DNA of 51,312 nucleotides from Borreliella americana (GTDB lineage Bacteria; Spirochaetota; Spirochaetia; Borreliales; Borreliaceae): the NCBI RefSeq assembly GCF_021043605.1, contig NZ_JAJNFB010000008.1, positions 1 through 51,312 of the forward strand, read 5' to 3'. Position 1 is the stretch's first letter. The number at the start of each line of letters is the position of its first letter. Of the stretch, positions 25,322 through 33,183 are shown in pieces. A program made the translations under genes and the position numbers. Under the pieces are notes generated by a model. That model was not told where the DNA came from. It searched no databases and saw only the letters and a list, made by a program, of their open reading frames with translations.

Positions 25322-25591
25322 TATTGGGATTGGATAAAGTATTAATTTAATTTTCTTTATAATATCATTTTACAATGTTTATTTTGCAACAATGCGAGCA
25401 AAAGTAAGTAGAATATTTTGTAAGCTTTACTTATATTCTTTAATTAATATTAGCATAAATACCTTAAAACATATTAATTTTTTTATAAAATTTTGAATCA
25501 ATTTTAATATTGACATTTTATGTATCAATATTACTTGATAATTATTATTAAATAATACTTATTTGCATAAAAAACTGTTTTTGATATAATA
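25322..25591. other. Gap carrying the portal-operon promoter
   Basis: No gene or repeat is evident apart from the promoter at 25563-25590. Confidence 0.5.
25563..25590 (+). promoter_or_regulatory. Promoter of the head operon
   Basis: TTGCAT (25563-25568), a 16-bp spacer and TATAAT (25585-25590) predict transcription from about 25597, only about 4 nt before the ATG at 25601. Confidence 0.55.
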
Positions 25592-25600
25592 ATGTATATA

Positions 25601-26842
25601 ATGATATTTAAAAAAATGATTAACGAATTTAAAATGGAAATAAAAAACAATAAATCCCAAATAAACCCTATTGATGTTTACAGATATTCAATTTTTTTTA
25701 GAAACTACATAGAAAGTACAGCAGAAGACGCGCTTAAGAATGGAATTAGTTTAAGCTTGCTTGAAACGTCTTGTTTAAAAGAAGGCAGTAAATCTCTTGT
25801 AAGCTTAAAGGTAGAGTTAAAAGAAGCTCTTCTTGAAGCAATGATAAGCTATAGATTTAATGGAGCAGGCTATATTTTAGTAAAACCCAAAAGTGAAGAT
25901 GAAGATTTAAGCAAAAAGGTTAACAGCGAGTTACCAACAGGTTTTAAATATTTAGATTTTCAAAAAATTATTAACAAAAGAGATTCTAACTACATAGAGT
26001 ACCTTTCAAATTCAAAAGACCCAGATGGTTTTGAGAAAGCAAGGATTGTAAAAATAGATAAAAGCAGAGTAATAATTTATGAAAATTATGATTATGTTTT
26101 GGGCGTGCAAGAACCTGCTTACACGCAAAGTTTACTGCTTAACATTTGTCTTTTAGAACAAATTTATTTAGAAATAGAAAAAAGAATAAGAAATTATAAT
26201 TTTTTGTTTTATAAAGACGAACATTTGGTAGAACTTGTTGAATCTTTAGAGATTGCAAAAGAAGAAATAAATGCCTTAGTAAACAGCAAAGGCAAAATAT
26301 TTTCTACTTTTTTTAAAGCTCAAGAGCCAAACAAAAATTTTCAAGCATTAAGTAGCGCCTCTGACGAGCTTAGCCGAGAGCTTAGCAAGATTAAAAGCGC
26401 GCTAAACAATGATGGAATTTTTTATACAGCATCAGAGAATGCACGTCTAGAGGTAATAAAATATGATTTAGAATTTTTAAAAGACGCATTTGAACTTGTT
26501 AAAGCAAAAATTGGAGCTGATACTAAAGAGCCTTTAACCAGAAGTTTTAACGAACAAGTTAAAGGGCTTGGTAACAGCGGCAAGGGAGACAAAAGCAATT
26601 ATTATGATTATTTAAAAGGTGTTCAAGAATCTGTTGCCAATGCGTGCAATCTCAAGCTTAACAAATATTACAGATTAAATATGAAGTTTAATGAGCTTGA
26701 AGCTTTAAGCTATGAGCAAAGACTTCAAAAAGACAATTTGCTTCTTGATGTTTATTTTAAATATTTAGAGCTAATTAAAAATGAAAATCTAAGTGACAAG
26801 GCAAAAGAAAATCTAAAAGAACAATTAAGTTTGGTTATTTAA
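25601..26842 (+). CDS. Phage portal protein (BBA38 ortholog)
   Basis: The protein has 413 residues from the ATG at 25601. An upstream ATG at 25592 probably lies before the transcription start; MINEFK at 25616 is another candidate, and none has a ribosome binding site. It shows the DUF1073-type portal pattern: 'YSIFFRNYIESTAEDALKNG' near the N-terminus, 'AMISYRFNGAGYILV', 'ELSRELSKIKSALNNDGIFY', and 'EPLTRSFNEQVKGLGNSGKG' with 'DKSNYYDYL'. The portal is the dodecameric DNA gate of the capsid. It opens the head-tail operon that runs to 38281. Confidence 0.8.
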   Translation: MIFKKMINEFKMEIKNNKSQINPIDVYRYSIFFRNYIESTAEDALKNGISLSLLETSCLKEGSKSLVSLKVELKEALLEAMISYRFNGAGYILVKPKSEDEDLSKKVNSELPTGFKYLDFQKIINKRDSNYIEYLSNSKDPDGFEKARIVKIDKSRVIIYENYDYVLGVQEPAYTQSLLLNICLLEQIYLEIEKRIRNYNFLFYKDEHLVELVESLEIAKEEINALVNSKGKIFSTFFKAQEPNKNFQALSSASDELSRELSKIKSALNNDGIFYTASENARLEVIKYDLEFLKDAFELVKAKIGADTKEPLTRSFNEQVKGLGNSGKGDKSNYYDYLKGVQESVANACNLKLNKYYRLNMKFNELEALSYEQRLQKDNLLLDVYFKYLELIKNENLSDKAKENLKEQLSLVI

Positions 26843-26853
26843 AAGGAGTAATT

Positions 26854-27450
26854 ATGGAAAAAATGGCAACAAGTGCAGACAAAAACAGCCAAGAAGATTT
26901 AAAAGACACCAAAGGTAAAAACAATGAAGTTTTAAGCGACGCTTTGATTCGTGAGTTTTTGGAATATAAAAATCTCAAAAGTGAAAATGATAATTTAACT
27001 GGTAATTATTCTCACAATGACTTAAGAGAATTTGTTGAGATAAATAAACTTGCAAATGATAATTTAAGTTTTGAGTATAATACAGAAAATCTTTTAGCAA
27101 AAGGGTATTCTTTTAAAGAGGTTGTCAAAGGACAAGCCGAAGAGCTTATTAGAAAGTATGTAAAATTAGCGCAAATATTTGCTGTAGCTGGAACTTGCAA
27201 CCTTGAAGAGATTGACCCGCGTTCCCGTGCAATACTAATAAGGCTTGCAAAGACCAATATTGATCAAAATAAGAATTCAGAAAATTCATACAAAGTGATT
27301 AATTTTCAAAGAATAAAAGTAGATCAAAAAAATAATTTAAGAGACAGCAATGCTTTTTTTGGCACGTATCATGATTTAAGAAAAGCAATGCTTAATCAGT
27401 GGGAAGAGATTAAGAATGAATTTTATTGTAATAAAAAGATATTAGCTTAA
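26854..27450 (+). CDS. Head operon protein, DUF1357-like (BBA39 ortholog)
   Basis: The 198-residue, charged, helical protein starts with ATG after AAAAGGAG, 11 nt from the portal gene. A possible coiled coil spans residues 25-110. The place between portal and cement/capsid genes is where scaffolding proteins or head proteases usually sit. There is no Ser-Lys or Ser-His-Asp protease pattern that I can see, so a scaffold is the better guess. Confidence 0.6.
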   Translation: MEKMATSADKNSQEDLKDTKGKNNEVLSDALIREFLEYKNLKSENDNLTGNYSHNDLREFVEINKLANDNLSFEYNTENLLAKGYSFKEVVKGQAEELIRKYVKLAQIFAVAGTCNLEEIDPRSRAILIRLAKTNIDQNKNSENSYKVINFQRIKVDQKNNLRDSNAFFGTYHDLRKAMLNQWEEIKNEFYCNKKILA

Positions 27451-27540
27451 ATTAGCTTAAATTTTTGTAATTTAAGCTTTTAATAAAAAATTTTAATGAA
27501 AAAATTAAATAAGAAATCAATTTAAAAAAGGAGATTATTA

Positions 27541-28152
27541 ATGAGCGATTCAATTGATTTTCAAAAAGAGATAGAAAAACTAAAAGCATCAAAAGTAGAA
27601 CTTGAGAGCCAGCTTGAAAGTTTAAAGAAAAATCAAGCTCAAAAAATTGTTTTAGATAAACTGCAAAGCGTTAATGCTAGCAGTTACCCGGTGTTTGAGA
27701 ACAGTAACAAATTTCAAGACGCAGGGCTTTATTTTGCTCAAAAAGGCGGTCTAAAAAACTCTTCTGCTGATAAGTTTGAAAATTATCAAGCTTTAGACTT
27801 TTGCTACAAATGTGGGGTTAAGCTTATTGTTAATGGTTCAAGTTTACAAATAGCAAAAGGCGGTGGTAGCGATCTTTACGGGGTTTGTGTAGACTTTGAC
27901 GATTTTTCAAGAACCGGTACGGTTGTTCCAATCACTTGTAGTTTTGAATGCGTTTTGATCACTAAAGACAAAACCATCAAAGCAGAAGACAAATTAATAA
28001 TAAACAGCGAAGGGGTTTTAGAAAAATCTAGCAAGAATGCATCTGTTATTCATGCTTTAGCATTAGGACCAGCTGAAGAATTTAAAGACAGAAGAGATGT
28101 TTATGGAGTTAGAGTTCTTTTTTTAGTCAAGCAAATAAAAGATTCAATTTAA
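27541..28152 (+). CDS. Capsid cement/decoration-like protein, DUF228 group (BBA40 ortholog)
   Basis: The 203-residue protein starts after AAAGGAG. Residues 1-45 are a coiled coil (KEIEKLKASKVELESQLESL). The C-terminal domain (110-203) has the pattern of small phage head-decoration beta barrels: 'GVCVDFDDFSRTGTVVPI', 'KAEDKLIINSEGVL', 'ALGPAEE', ending in 'YGVRVLF'. It precedes the probable major capsid gene. The family name is recalled; the role is inferred from pattern and order. Confidence 0.6.
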   Translation: MSDSIDFQKEIEKLKASKVELESQLESLKKNQAQKIVLDKLQSVNASSYPVFENSNKFQDAGLYFAQKGGLKNSSADKFENYQALDFCYKCGVKLIVNGSSLQIAKGGGSDLYGVCVDFDDFSRTGTVVPITCSFECVLITKDKTIKAEDKLIINSEGVLEKSSKNASVIHALALGPAEEFKDRRDVYGVRVLFLVKQIKDSI

Positions 28153-28168
28153 AATAGGAGAATTTAAA

Positions 28169-29086
28169 ATGGATGAGAGTATATTAAATAATGAGGAATA
28201 TTTAAACACAGTAAGGGATGTTTTAGTTAGAGAATGTCCAACCCCTGAATATTATCATTTTTTAGATTCACAGCAAATACAAAGTAGCAATATTTCTCTT
28301 GGAAGTGACAGAATTATTAAGTGGTATTCTAATTTAACAGATATTCCTACATTAAAGGTTAATGATTTTAACACAGTCTCAACAATAAAGTTCCAAAGAC
28401 AAATGGTAAAAATCAATTACTTACCTTTTCAGTATGCATTTACTTACTATGCACCAGATGGAAAAGTTAGCGTAGAGGCAAACACAAATATTAATATGAG
28501 AGAAGGGCTCTTAGGAGCAATAATTGAGATACAAAAGTTAATGAGCGCGCACTATTTAAGGGGTGGACTTACGCTCTCAAAAGGCAGTAAAAGAACTCTT
28601 CTTGTTGATGAGTCTAACAATGAAACTATGTATGGACTTTTAAATCTCCCAAACCAAATAGACAAAACGGTTAAACAGACAAACATATTAGATCAAGTAA
28701 AATCAATAAATGAAGATCTTTCAAAGATTAATTTAGAAGATGAGAGAAGGGTACCTTTTAAAATACTTACAACCAGCAAAATCAAAGGTCGTTTGCTTGA
28801 AAGACTTCCAAACAACAATTATTCATACAAAGACATGCTTTTTGATTTTATAAGTGCAATTAATAATGATGCAGATATTGAGCTTGAGACTACAAATTTA
28901 CTAGACGATGAAATTTTAATATACCCAAGAAGTAGCAAACTTCTACTTTTAAAAGACGGGCATCAGCCGATATTAAATTCATACACAGAAGTTTCAAGTA
29001 GCAATTTTAGAACAAGTTTTCTTGACTTTTCTATTGGAACAATTTTGGCAACAAAAAATTCAATCCTTAGGATAAAATTGAGCTAA
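28169..29086 (+). CDS. Probable major capsid protein (BBA41 ortholog)
   Basis: The 305-residue protein follows AGGAGAA. Patterns shared with HK97-fold capsid proteins of the DUF2184 type are 'ETMYGLLNLPNQ', a helix 'DQVKSINEDLSKI', 'PFKILTTSKIKGRLLERLP', and the end 'DDEILIYPRSSKLLLLKDG' before a short beta tail. Its length and its place after a cement-like gene fit the major capsid protein. No N-terminal scaffold/delta domain is visible. Confidence 0.65.
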   Translation: MDESILNNEEYLNTVRDVLVRECPTPEYYHFLDSQQIQSSNISLGSDRIIKWYSNLTDIPTLKVNDFNTVSTIKFQRQMVKINYLPFQYAFTYYAPDGKVSVEANTNINMREGLLGAIIEIQKLMSAHYLRGGLTLSKGSKRTLLVDESNNETMYGLLNLPNQIDKTVKQTNILDQVKSINEDLSKINLEDERRVPFKILTTSKIKGRLLERLPNNNYSYKDMLFDFISAINNDADIELETTNLLDDEILIYPRSSKLLLLKDGHQPILNSYTEVSSSNFRTSFLDFSIGTILATKNSILRIKLS

Positions 29087-29089
29087 AAA

Positions 29090-29542
29090 ATGAATGACAG
29101 CAAAGTAGATACCAATCAGGCTTTAAGTGAAAATTTAAAAACTCTAGAAAGTGATAATTTAGAATCACTACAAACAGTATATGAGCAAATACTGAGTCTT
29201 TTAATGCTTGATTTTAAAGATCTAAGCATTAAAGAATTTTCTTTATATTTAAATTTACTTGAGAATATTTTAATTTTTAAGAGAATAAGAATTACAAGTT
29301 TAAATGATTCTACAATATTTGTTTTAATTTATTATTTTATTGGTTGCGAGTTAAAAAGACGAAACAGATTAAAAGGCTTTAATTTAAATAACATTAAGTT
29401 TGAAAAATTTAAAGAAATATCATTAGAATATTTTCCCACAAATCTTGGCTCTAGCGGCTGTGGGGGTGATTTTTGCAAATGTTTGGATGGTTTAATAGAA
29501 GATTTAAGAGCAAAAGGCTCTCTAATAGGAGTAGTTAAATGA
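29090..29542 (+). CDS. Head-tail connector candidate (BBA42 ortholog)
   Basis: The 150-residue helical protein starts 3 nt after the capsid gene and overlaps the next gene by 4 nt (ATGA). Its position directly after the capsid gene is that of the head-tail adaptor in siphoviruses and myoviruses. It has a Cys/Gly cluster near the C-terminus (SSGCGGDFCKC), which is unusual and could bind metal. Confidence 0.5.
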   Translation: MNDSKVDTNQALSENLKTLESDNLESLQTVYEQILSLLMLDFKDLSIKEFSLYLNLLENILIFKRIRITSLNDSTIFVLIYYFIGCELKRRNRLKGFNLNNIKFEKFKEISLEYFPTNLGSSGCGGDFCKCLDGLIEDLRAKGSLIGVVK

Positions 29543-29913
29543 AGTCTTTAGAGATGATTAATATTGGTTTAAGTAATATTATTAGTACATATTCACAAGA
29601 ACTTTTTTTCTGTAAATTTAGAGCAGTCAAAGATCCAATCAGTGCGTCTTATGAAACTAGATTTAAAAGCTCTGATACTGTTGTTTTTAAAGGAATGTTT
29701 TTGTTAATTAGTCCAGAAGAAGTGGTTGAGATTGAAGGTGTAAATATCTTTGACAGTAATAGTTACGCCAAGGTATATACACTTGAGAATTTGGAATTTG
29801 AGTACGGAGATTTGGTTAAGGTTTTTGATGATTTTTATTCGATCTTAGGGGTTCAAAAAAGCTACAACGAAGGCCTAAATTACAATACTCTAGTTTTAAG
29901 GAGCTCTTGTTGA
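29539..29913 (+). CDS. Head closure/stopper-like protein, DUF1506 group (BBA43 ortholog)
   Basis: The 124-residue protein ends in the beta-barrel pattern of head-closure proteins: 'EYGDLVKVFDDFYSILGVQK', then 'NYNTLVLRSS'. It overlaps both neighbours by a few nt. The role is inferred from this pattern and the gene order. Confidence 0.5.
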   Translation: MKSLEMINIGLSNIISTYSQELFFCKFRAVKDPISASYETRFKSSDTVVFKGMFLLISPEEVVEIEGVNIFDSNSYAKVYTLENLEFEYGDLVKVFDDFYSILGVQKSYNEGLNYNTLVLRSSC

Positions 29914-30308
29914 GTGTAAAGATTAAGTTTAAAGACAATTCTTTTAATGCAGAAAATAGCATTAATATTAAATCTGAAGAAATTACAAGAGAGCTTAATT
30001 TCAAACTAGCAAAGGCTTTTTACAAAGAGTTTTATTCTAATATTTTTTCAAACAATGGAATAAAAACAGCTTTTAGAAAGTCTATTCAAAAAGGACTTGT
30101 TGAAATAAAAGATCAGTTTATAGTTTTTTGTAAAAATTATTCACTTATCAGGCAAAAAGACTTAAGACCAAAAAGAGCTTTAAATACTAAAGAGGCTAAA
30201 GAGGACAAAAAATCTAAAGGATTTAAAAGTTTTCTCAAAAACATTAAAAACCCAACGGGCCTCTTGAAAGCAAAAGAAAGGGAAAGTCATGATTATAGGA
30301 CTAGATAA
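29907..30308 (+). CDS. Neck/tail-completion candidate (BBA44 ortholog)
   Basis: The 133-residue basic protein starts at TTG (29907 or the adjacent TTG at 29910) after AAGGAG. The order suggests an HK97 gp10-like tail-completion protein: central helices plus a basic end (KKSKGFKSFLKNIKNP). It overlaps the next gene by 20 nt. Confidence 0.45.
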   Translation: MLSVKIKFKDNSFNAENSINIKSEEITRELNFKLAKAFYKEFYSNIFSNNGIKTAFRKSIQKGLVEIKDQFIVFCKNYSLIRQKDLRPKRALNTKEAKEDKKSKGFKSFLKNIKNPTGLLKAKERESHDYRTR

Positions 30309-30828
30309 ATCTGTACAGTTTTTAATAAAAATACTTACAAATTTTAAAAAATATTTATATCTTAAAGAAATAGAGTTAGAAATTTTAAATACCTATAACC
30401 ACCCGTATTTAGAAAAGTTTGCTACAAATACTAGTAATTTACTTGTATTAAAAAGCGAGTCTTTTGAAGGGCTTACTCCCAGAAATCTAAGAGGTAGAAA
30501 TTCTTATCAAGAGTCTAATGAGTTTAGATTAAGGTTTTCGCTTTATTTTTTAAGTTTTGTTTTATTTAAAGCTTACAGAGATTCTTATAAGAGCATTTGC
30601 AAAGTGTATGAACACTTTTTAGAATTTTTACACGAAAATAGATTTAGGTTTGAGTTTACAAAAGAGCTTGAAAGCGGTTCTTATTTGCTTTTAACTTATT
30701 ATCTGTGTTCGGTTAGCAATTTAAATAATGATGGGCTTCTTGGTGTTTCCAATATGCATTCTAATATGTGTTTTAGTTTTAATCAAATTTTTGTTGCAAA
30801 TATACAGGTTTTAAAACAAGAGAGATAA
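30289..30828 (+). CDS. Tail terminator candidate (BBA45 ortholog)
   Basis: The 179-residue protein lies immediately before the sheath gene, where the tail terminator usually is. It is mixed alpha/beta (LEILNTYNHPYLEKFA, FRLRFSLYFLSFVLFKAY). No firm motif is visible. A 9-bp microsatellite (TAAAATAAA repeated, 30841-30870) lies between it and the next gene. Confidence 0.45.
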   Translation: MIIGLDKSVQFLIKILTNFKKYLYLKEIELEILNTYNHPYLEKFATNTSNLLVLKSESFEGLTPRNLRGRNSYQESNEFRLRFSLYFLSFVLFKAYRDSYKSICKVYEHFLEFLHENRFRFEFTKELESGSYLLLTYYLCSVSNLNNDGLLGVSNMHSNMCFSFNQIFVANIQVLKQER

Positions 30829-30893
30829 ATTTTTTTGAAATAAAATAAATAAAATAAATAAAATAAATAAAAATAAATTTAAAAGGAGTATAA

Positions 30894-31964
30894 ATGCCAA
30901 AAGATACAATAAGCATTAGTTTGGTGCAAAACAAACTAGCTTTCAATAATGTTAATTATTACAATCCGCTTGTAATCTACAAAAGCAATGTTTTAGCAAG
31001 CAAACACTTGGCATTAAGTGTTACAAATTTTCAAGATCTTCTTGAAAAACTTGAGATGCAAAAGGCCCAAGAGTCTGATTCTTCCAAGAAAAAAATAGCA
31101 GAAGATCAGCTTAGCGCTTTGAAAAAATCACTCAGTGATTTTTTCGGACAAGAAGGGCTTAGGTCTGTTGATTTTTATGTTTACAACCAGATTAAAGAGA
31201 TTAAAGATTTTTTAAAATCCAACTTACATTCGTTTGTAGTTTTTGTAAATCACGCAGAAGATACCCTTAGTAGCGATTTTGAAGAGATTAGAAAAGCTTG
31301 TAGTTTTATTGTAATTTCTACTAAAGATGGCAACTTGCCAAATTTTTTAAAAGGCAAAAACAAAAGCGAGTTTAAAAATGTTATTGCTGTTTACGCTAGG
31401 GATCAAAATTTGCACCTTAAGTTTACAGCAGCGTATTTGCATCAAGCAAGCATTTTTCATGCTGTTAATCCTTATGGTATGATTTTAAATTCTGCTCCTG
31501 TTTATGATGACTCTTTAATTGATTCTCTTAGAAAATCCAATATTAATTTTTACTCACTTCTTAATGAAACTGGCAATGACGGCATTTTAGCTTTCAAGGA
31601 AGGGGTTAATCTTTCAGGCGATCCAATTGATGAGTCTTTCACGCTTTTTTACATTAAAAATGAATTAATAAAAGAACTTATTAGGATTTGGAATAAAAAC
31701 AATAGAGCTAACAGCAAACTTGGAGCTTTAAATTTGGACAGTAATTTGCCAAACGAATACACAGCAGGGCTTGAATGTTTTTTTCATGAACTTAAACAAA
31801 AAGGGCTTATTGTCTCTTATAAAGAGATTAAACTTAAAATTAATTCTTCTGAGGGTTTAAGCTTAAGCTTAGAAGTTGCACTCAAATACAATGACAGCTT
31901 TAATAGCGTTAATTTGGCAATAACAACACAAGAGATAAACGAATATTTAAGGAGAGCATCATAA
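30894..31964 (+). CDS. Contractile tail sheath protein, DUF787 group (BBA46 ortholog)
   Basis: The 356-residue protein follows AAAAGGAG. It begins with a strand-rich segment typical of sheath N-termini (NVNYYNPLVIYKSNVLASK), has the middle domain with 'FVVFVNHAEDTLSSDFEEIR' and 'HLKFTAAYLHQASIFHAVNP', and ends with a strand followed by 'LAITTQEINEYLRRAS', as in sheath C-termini. The adjacent tube-like gene supports a myovirus tail, consistent with the contractile-tailed phiBB-1 phage of cp32 plasmids. Confidence 0.68.
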   Translation: MPKDTISISLVQNKLAFNNVNYYNPLVIYKSNVLASKHLALSVTNFQDLLEKLEMQKAQESDSSKKKIAEDQLSALKKSLSDFFGQEGLRSVDFYVYNQIKEIKDFLKSNLHSFVVFVNHAEDTLSSDFEEIRKACSFIVISTKDGNLPNFLKGKNKSEFKNVIAVYARDQNLHLKFTAAYLHQASIFHAVNPYGMILNSAPVYDDSLIDSLRKSNINFYSLLNETGNDGILAFKEGVNLSGDPIDESFTLFYIKNELIKELIRIWNKNNRANSKLGALNLDSNLPNEYTAGLECFFHELKQKGLIVSYKEIKLKINSSEGLSLSLEVALKYNDSFNSVNLAITTQEINEYLRRAS

Positions 31965-32386
31965 TGAGAGAATATTATTCACTTGATTTAATATTTTTTA
32001 GCTTTAATGACAATTTAATAGACACAGGCACTCTTGAGTACAGCACAGAGCCTAATGTAATGGCTAAAGCAAGCACAGAAGACAGAAATTTCCCAATTCC
32101 AAGCTTTAGAGATCCAAGAACTGTTGTTCATATTTTTGATTTAGAAGTAAGCAAAGGATCTCTTGATTACAAACTCTTAACAAAGCTAAGCAATGAGCAA
32201 TTTTACGAGAATGTACCAAAATCTAAAAAGTTAAAAAGATTGGTGTTTAACGATCAAATGGGACTTAAAATTATTTCAAATAGTGCCTTTTTTGCAGAAA
32301 TTCCAACTAGAAAGTATTCATCTGAGAATGATACTGTTAAGTTTACAATTCATGCAATCAATTGTGATGTTGAGAAAGCAAGTTAA
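31964..32386 (+). CDS. Tail tube protein (BBA47 ortholog)
   Basis: The 140-residue protein overlaps the sheath gene by 1 nt (TAATG). It is beta-rich with one helix (DYKLLTKLSNEQFYEN), the usual tube layout, and contains 'GTLEYSTEPNVMAKASTEDR'. Size and position right after the sheath support the call. Confidence 0.62.
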   Translation: MREYYSLDLIFFSFNDNLIDTGTLEYSTEPNVMAKASTEDRNFPIPSFRDPRTVVHIFDLEVSKGSLDYKLLTKLSNEQFYENVPKSKKLKRLVFNDQMGLKIISNSAFFAEIPTRKYSSENDTVKFTIHAINCDVEKAS

Positions 32387-32472
32387 ATGCAATTTAAATG
32401 CAAGTTCAAAGCAAGTTAAATTAACAATAAAAATGTTTTAAAAATGTTTTAATTAAAGGATAAGAATTTAAA

Positions 32473-32964
32473 ATGAGATACAAGTTAAAAGTATTAACTA
32501 GAACCAAAACATATACGTACGTTTTAAAAGATATTCCCATGTACGAGTGGGATAGCGTTTTAGGATTTGATGTTGATCGAGATGAACTTATTAGCAAACT
32601 TAACGATCTGCGAACATTAAAAGAAATAACCAAACTAATGATCTCAAGAAGTTTTTTAGATGAATTTTACGAAATTTTAAACAAAGAGAGAAAATATTCT
32701 GAGCTTTACAAGTACGCTCTTCCCACAATTCTTTTTTCAGTTCAGTATTCACTTTTTGAAACAATAGAAGGTTTTAAAAAGCCTGGTTTGGTTTACATTG
32801 AAAGTTTTCAAGACAAAAACGGCGACTACATTAAGTATGACTACATTGACGAGCGCTGGAGTTATGATTTTTTAATTACAAACAATAAACCGGCAGATTT
32901 AAACTCAGAAGATTCTTTAGAAACTGGTTTTGAGCCTTTATTGCAAGAAGGTAGCAATGAATAA
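32473..32964 (+). CDS. Tail assembly chaperone candidate (BBA48 ortholog)
   Basis: The 163-residue protein lies between tube and tape measure, the standard position of tail assembly chaperones. It has a mixed fold with 'DIPMYEWDSVLGFDVDRDEL' and an acidic end. Its last 8 nt overlap the next start. I looked for a programmed frameshift into the next frame but the frame relation needs +1, and no slippery site stands out. Confidence 0.5.
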   Translation: MRYKLKVLTRTKTYTYVLKDIPMYEWDSVLGFDVDRDELISKLNDLRTLKEITKLMISRSFLDEFYEILNKERKYSELYKYALPTILFSVQYSLFETIEGFKKPGLVYIESFQDKNGDYIKYDYIDERWSYDFLITNNKPADLNSEDSLETGFEPLLQEGSNE

Positions 32965-33175
32965 GCAAGAGATTGCGACCAATTATTTTAAATACATAGA
33001 CTATTTGACAAAAGAAACTAATAAGTATTATTTTCCTGTTGTAATGGGCATTTGTACATACAAGGAAGTTAAAAAAATGAGCTACAAGGAGCTTTTAGAG
33101 GTTAACCGAGTAGCCAATTTAAAGCTTAACAAGGAAATATACGAAAGGTTTTTATCTTTTAGTAGCGTGTTTTAA
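32957..33175 (+). CDS. Second tail chaperone candidate, 72 residues (BBA49 ortholog)
   Basis: I start it at the ATG at 32957 (MNKQEIATNYFKYIDYLTKE), which has GAAGG upstream and overlaps the preceding stop, so it is probably translationally coupled. It is a small helical protein with 'YKEVKKMSYKELLEVN'. In other phages the second chaperone is a small helical protein in this place. Confidence 0.5.
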   Translation: MNKQEIATNYFKYIDYLTKETNKYYFPVVMGICTYKEVKKMSYKELLEVNRVANLKLNKEIYERFLSFSSVF

Positions 33176-33183
33176 AGGTTCTT

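Noticed and set aside
32921..32964. Programmed frameshift fusing the two tail chaperone candidates
   Set aside because: The second frame is +1 relative to the first, not the usual -1, no slippery heptamer is visible, and the second gene has its own ATG with GAAGG.
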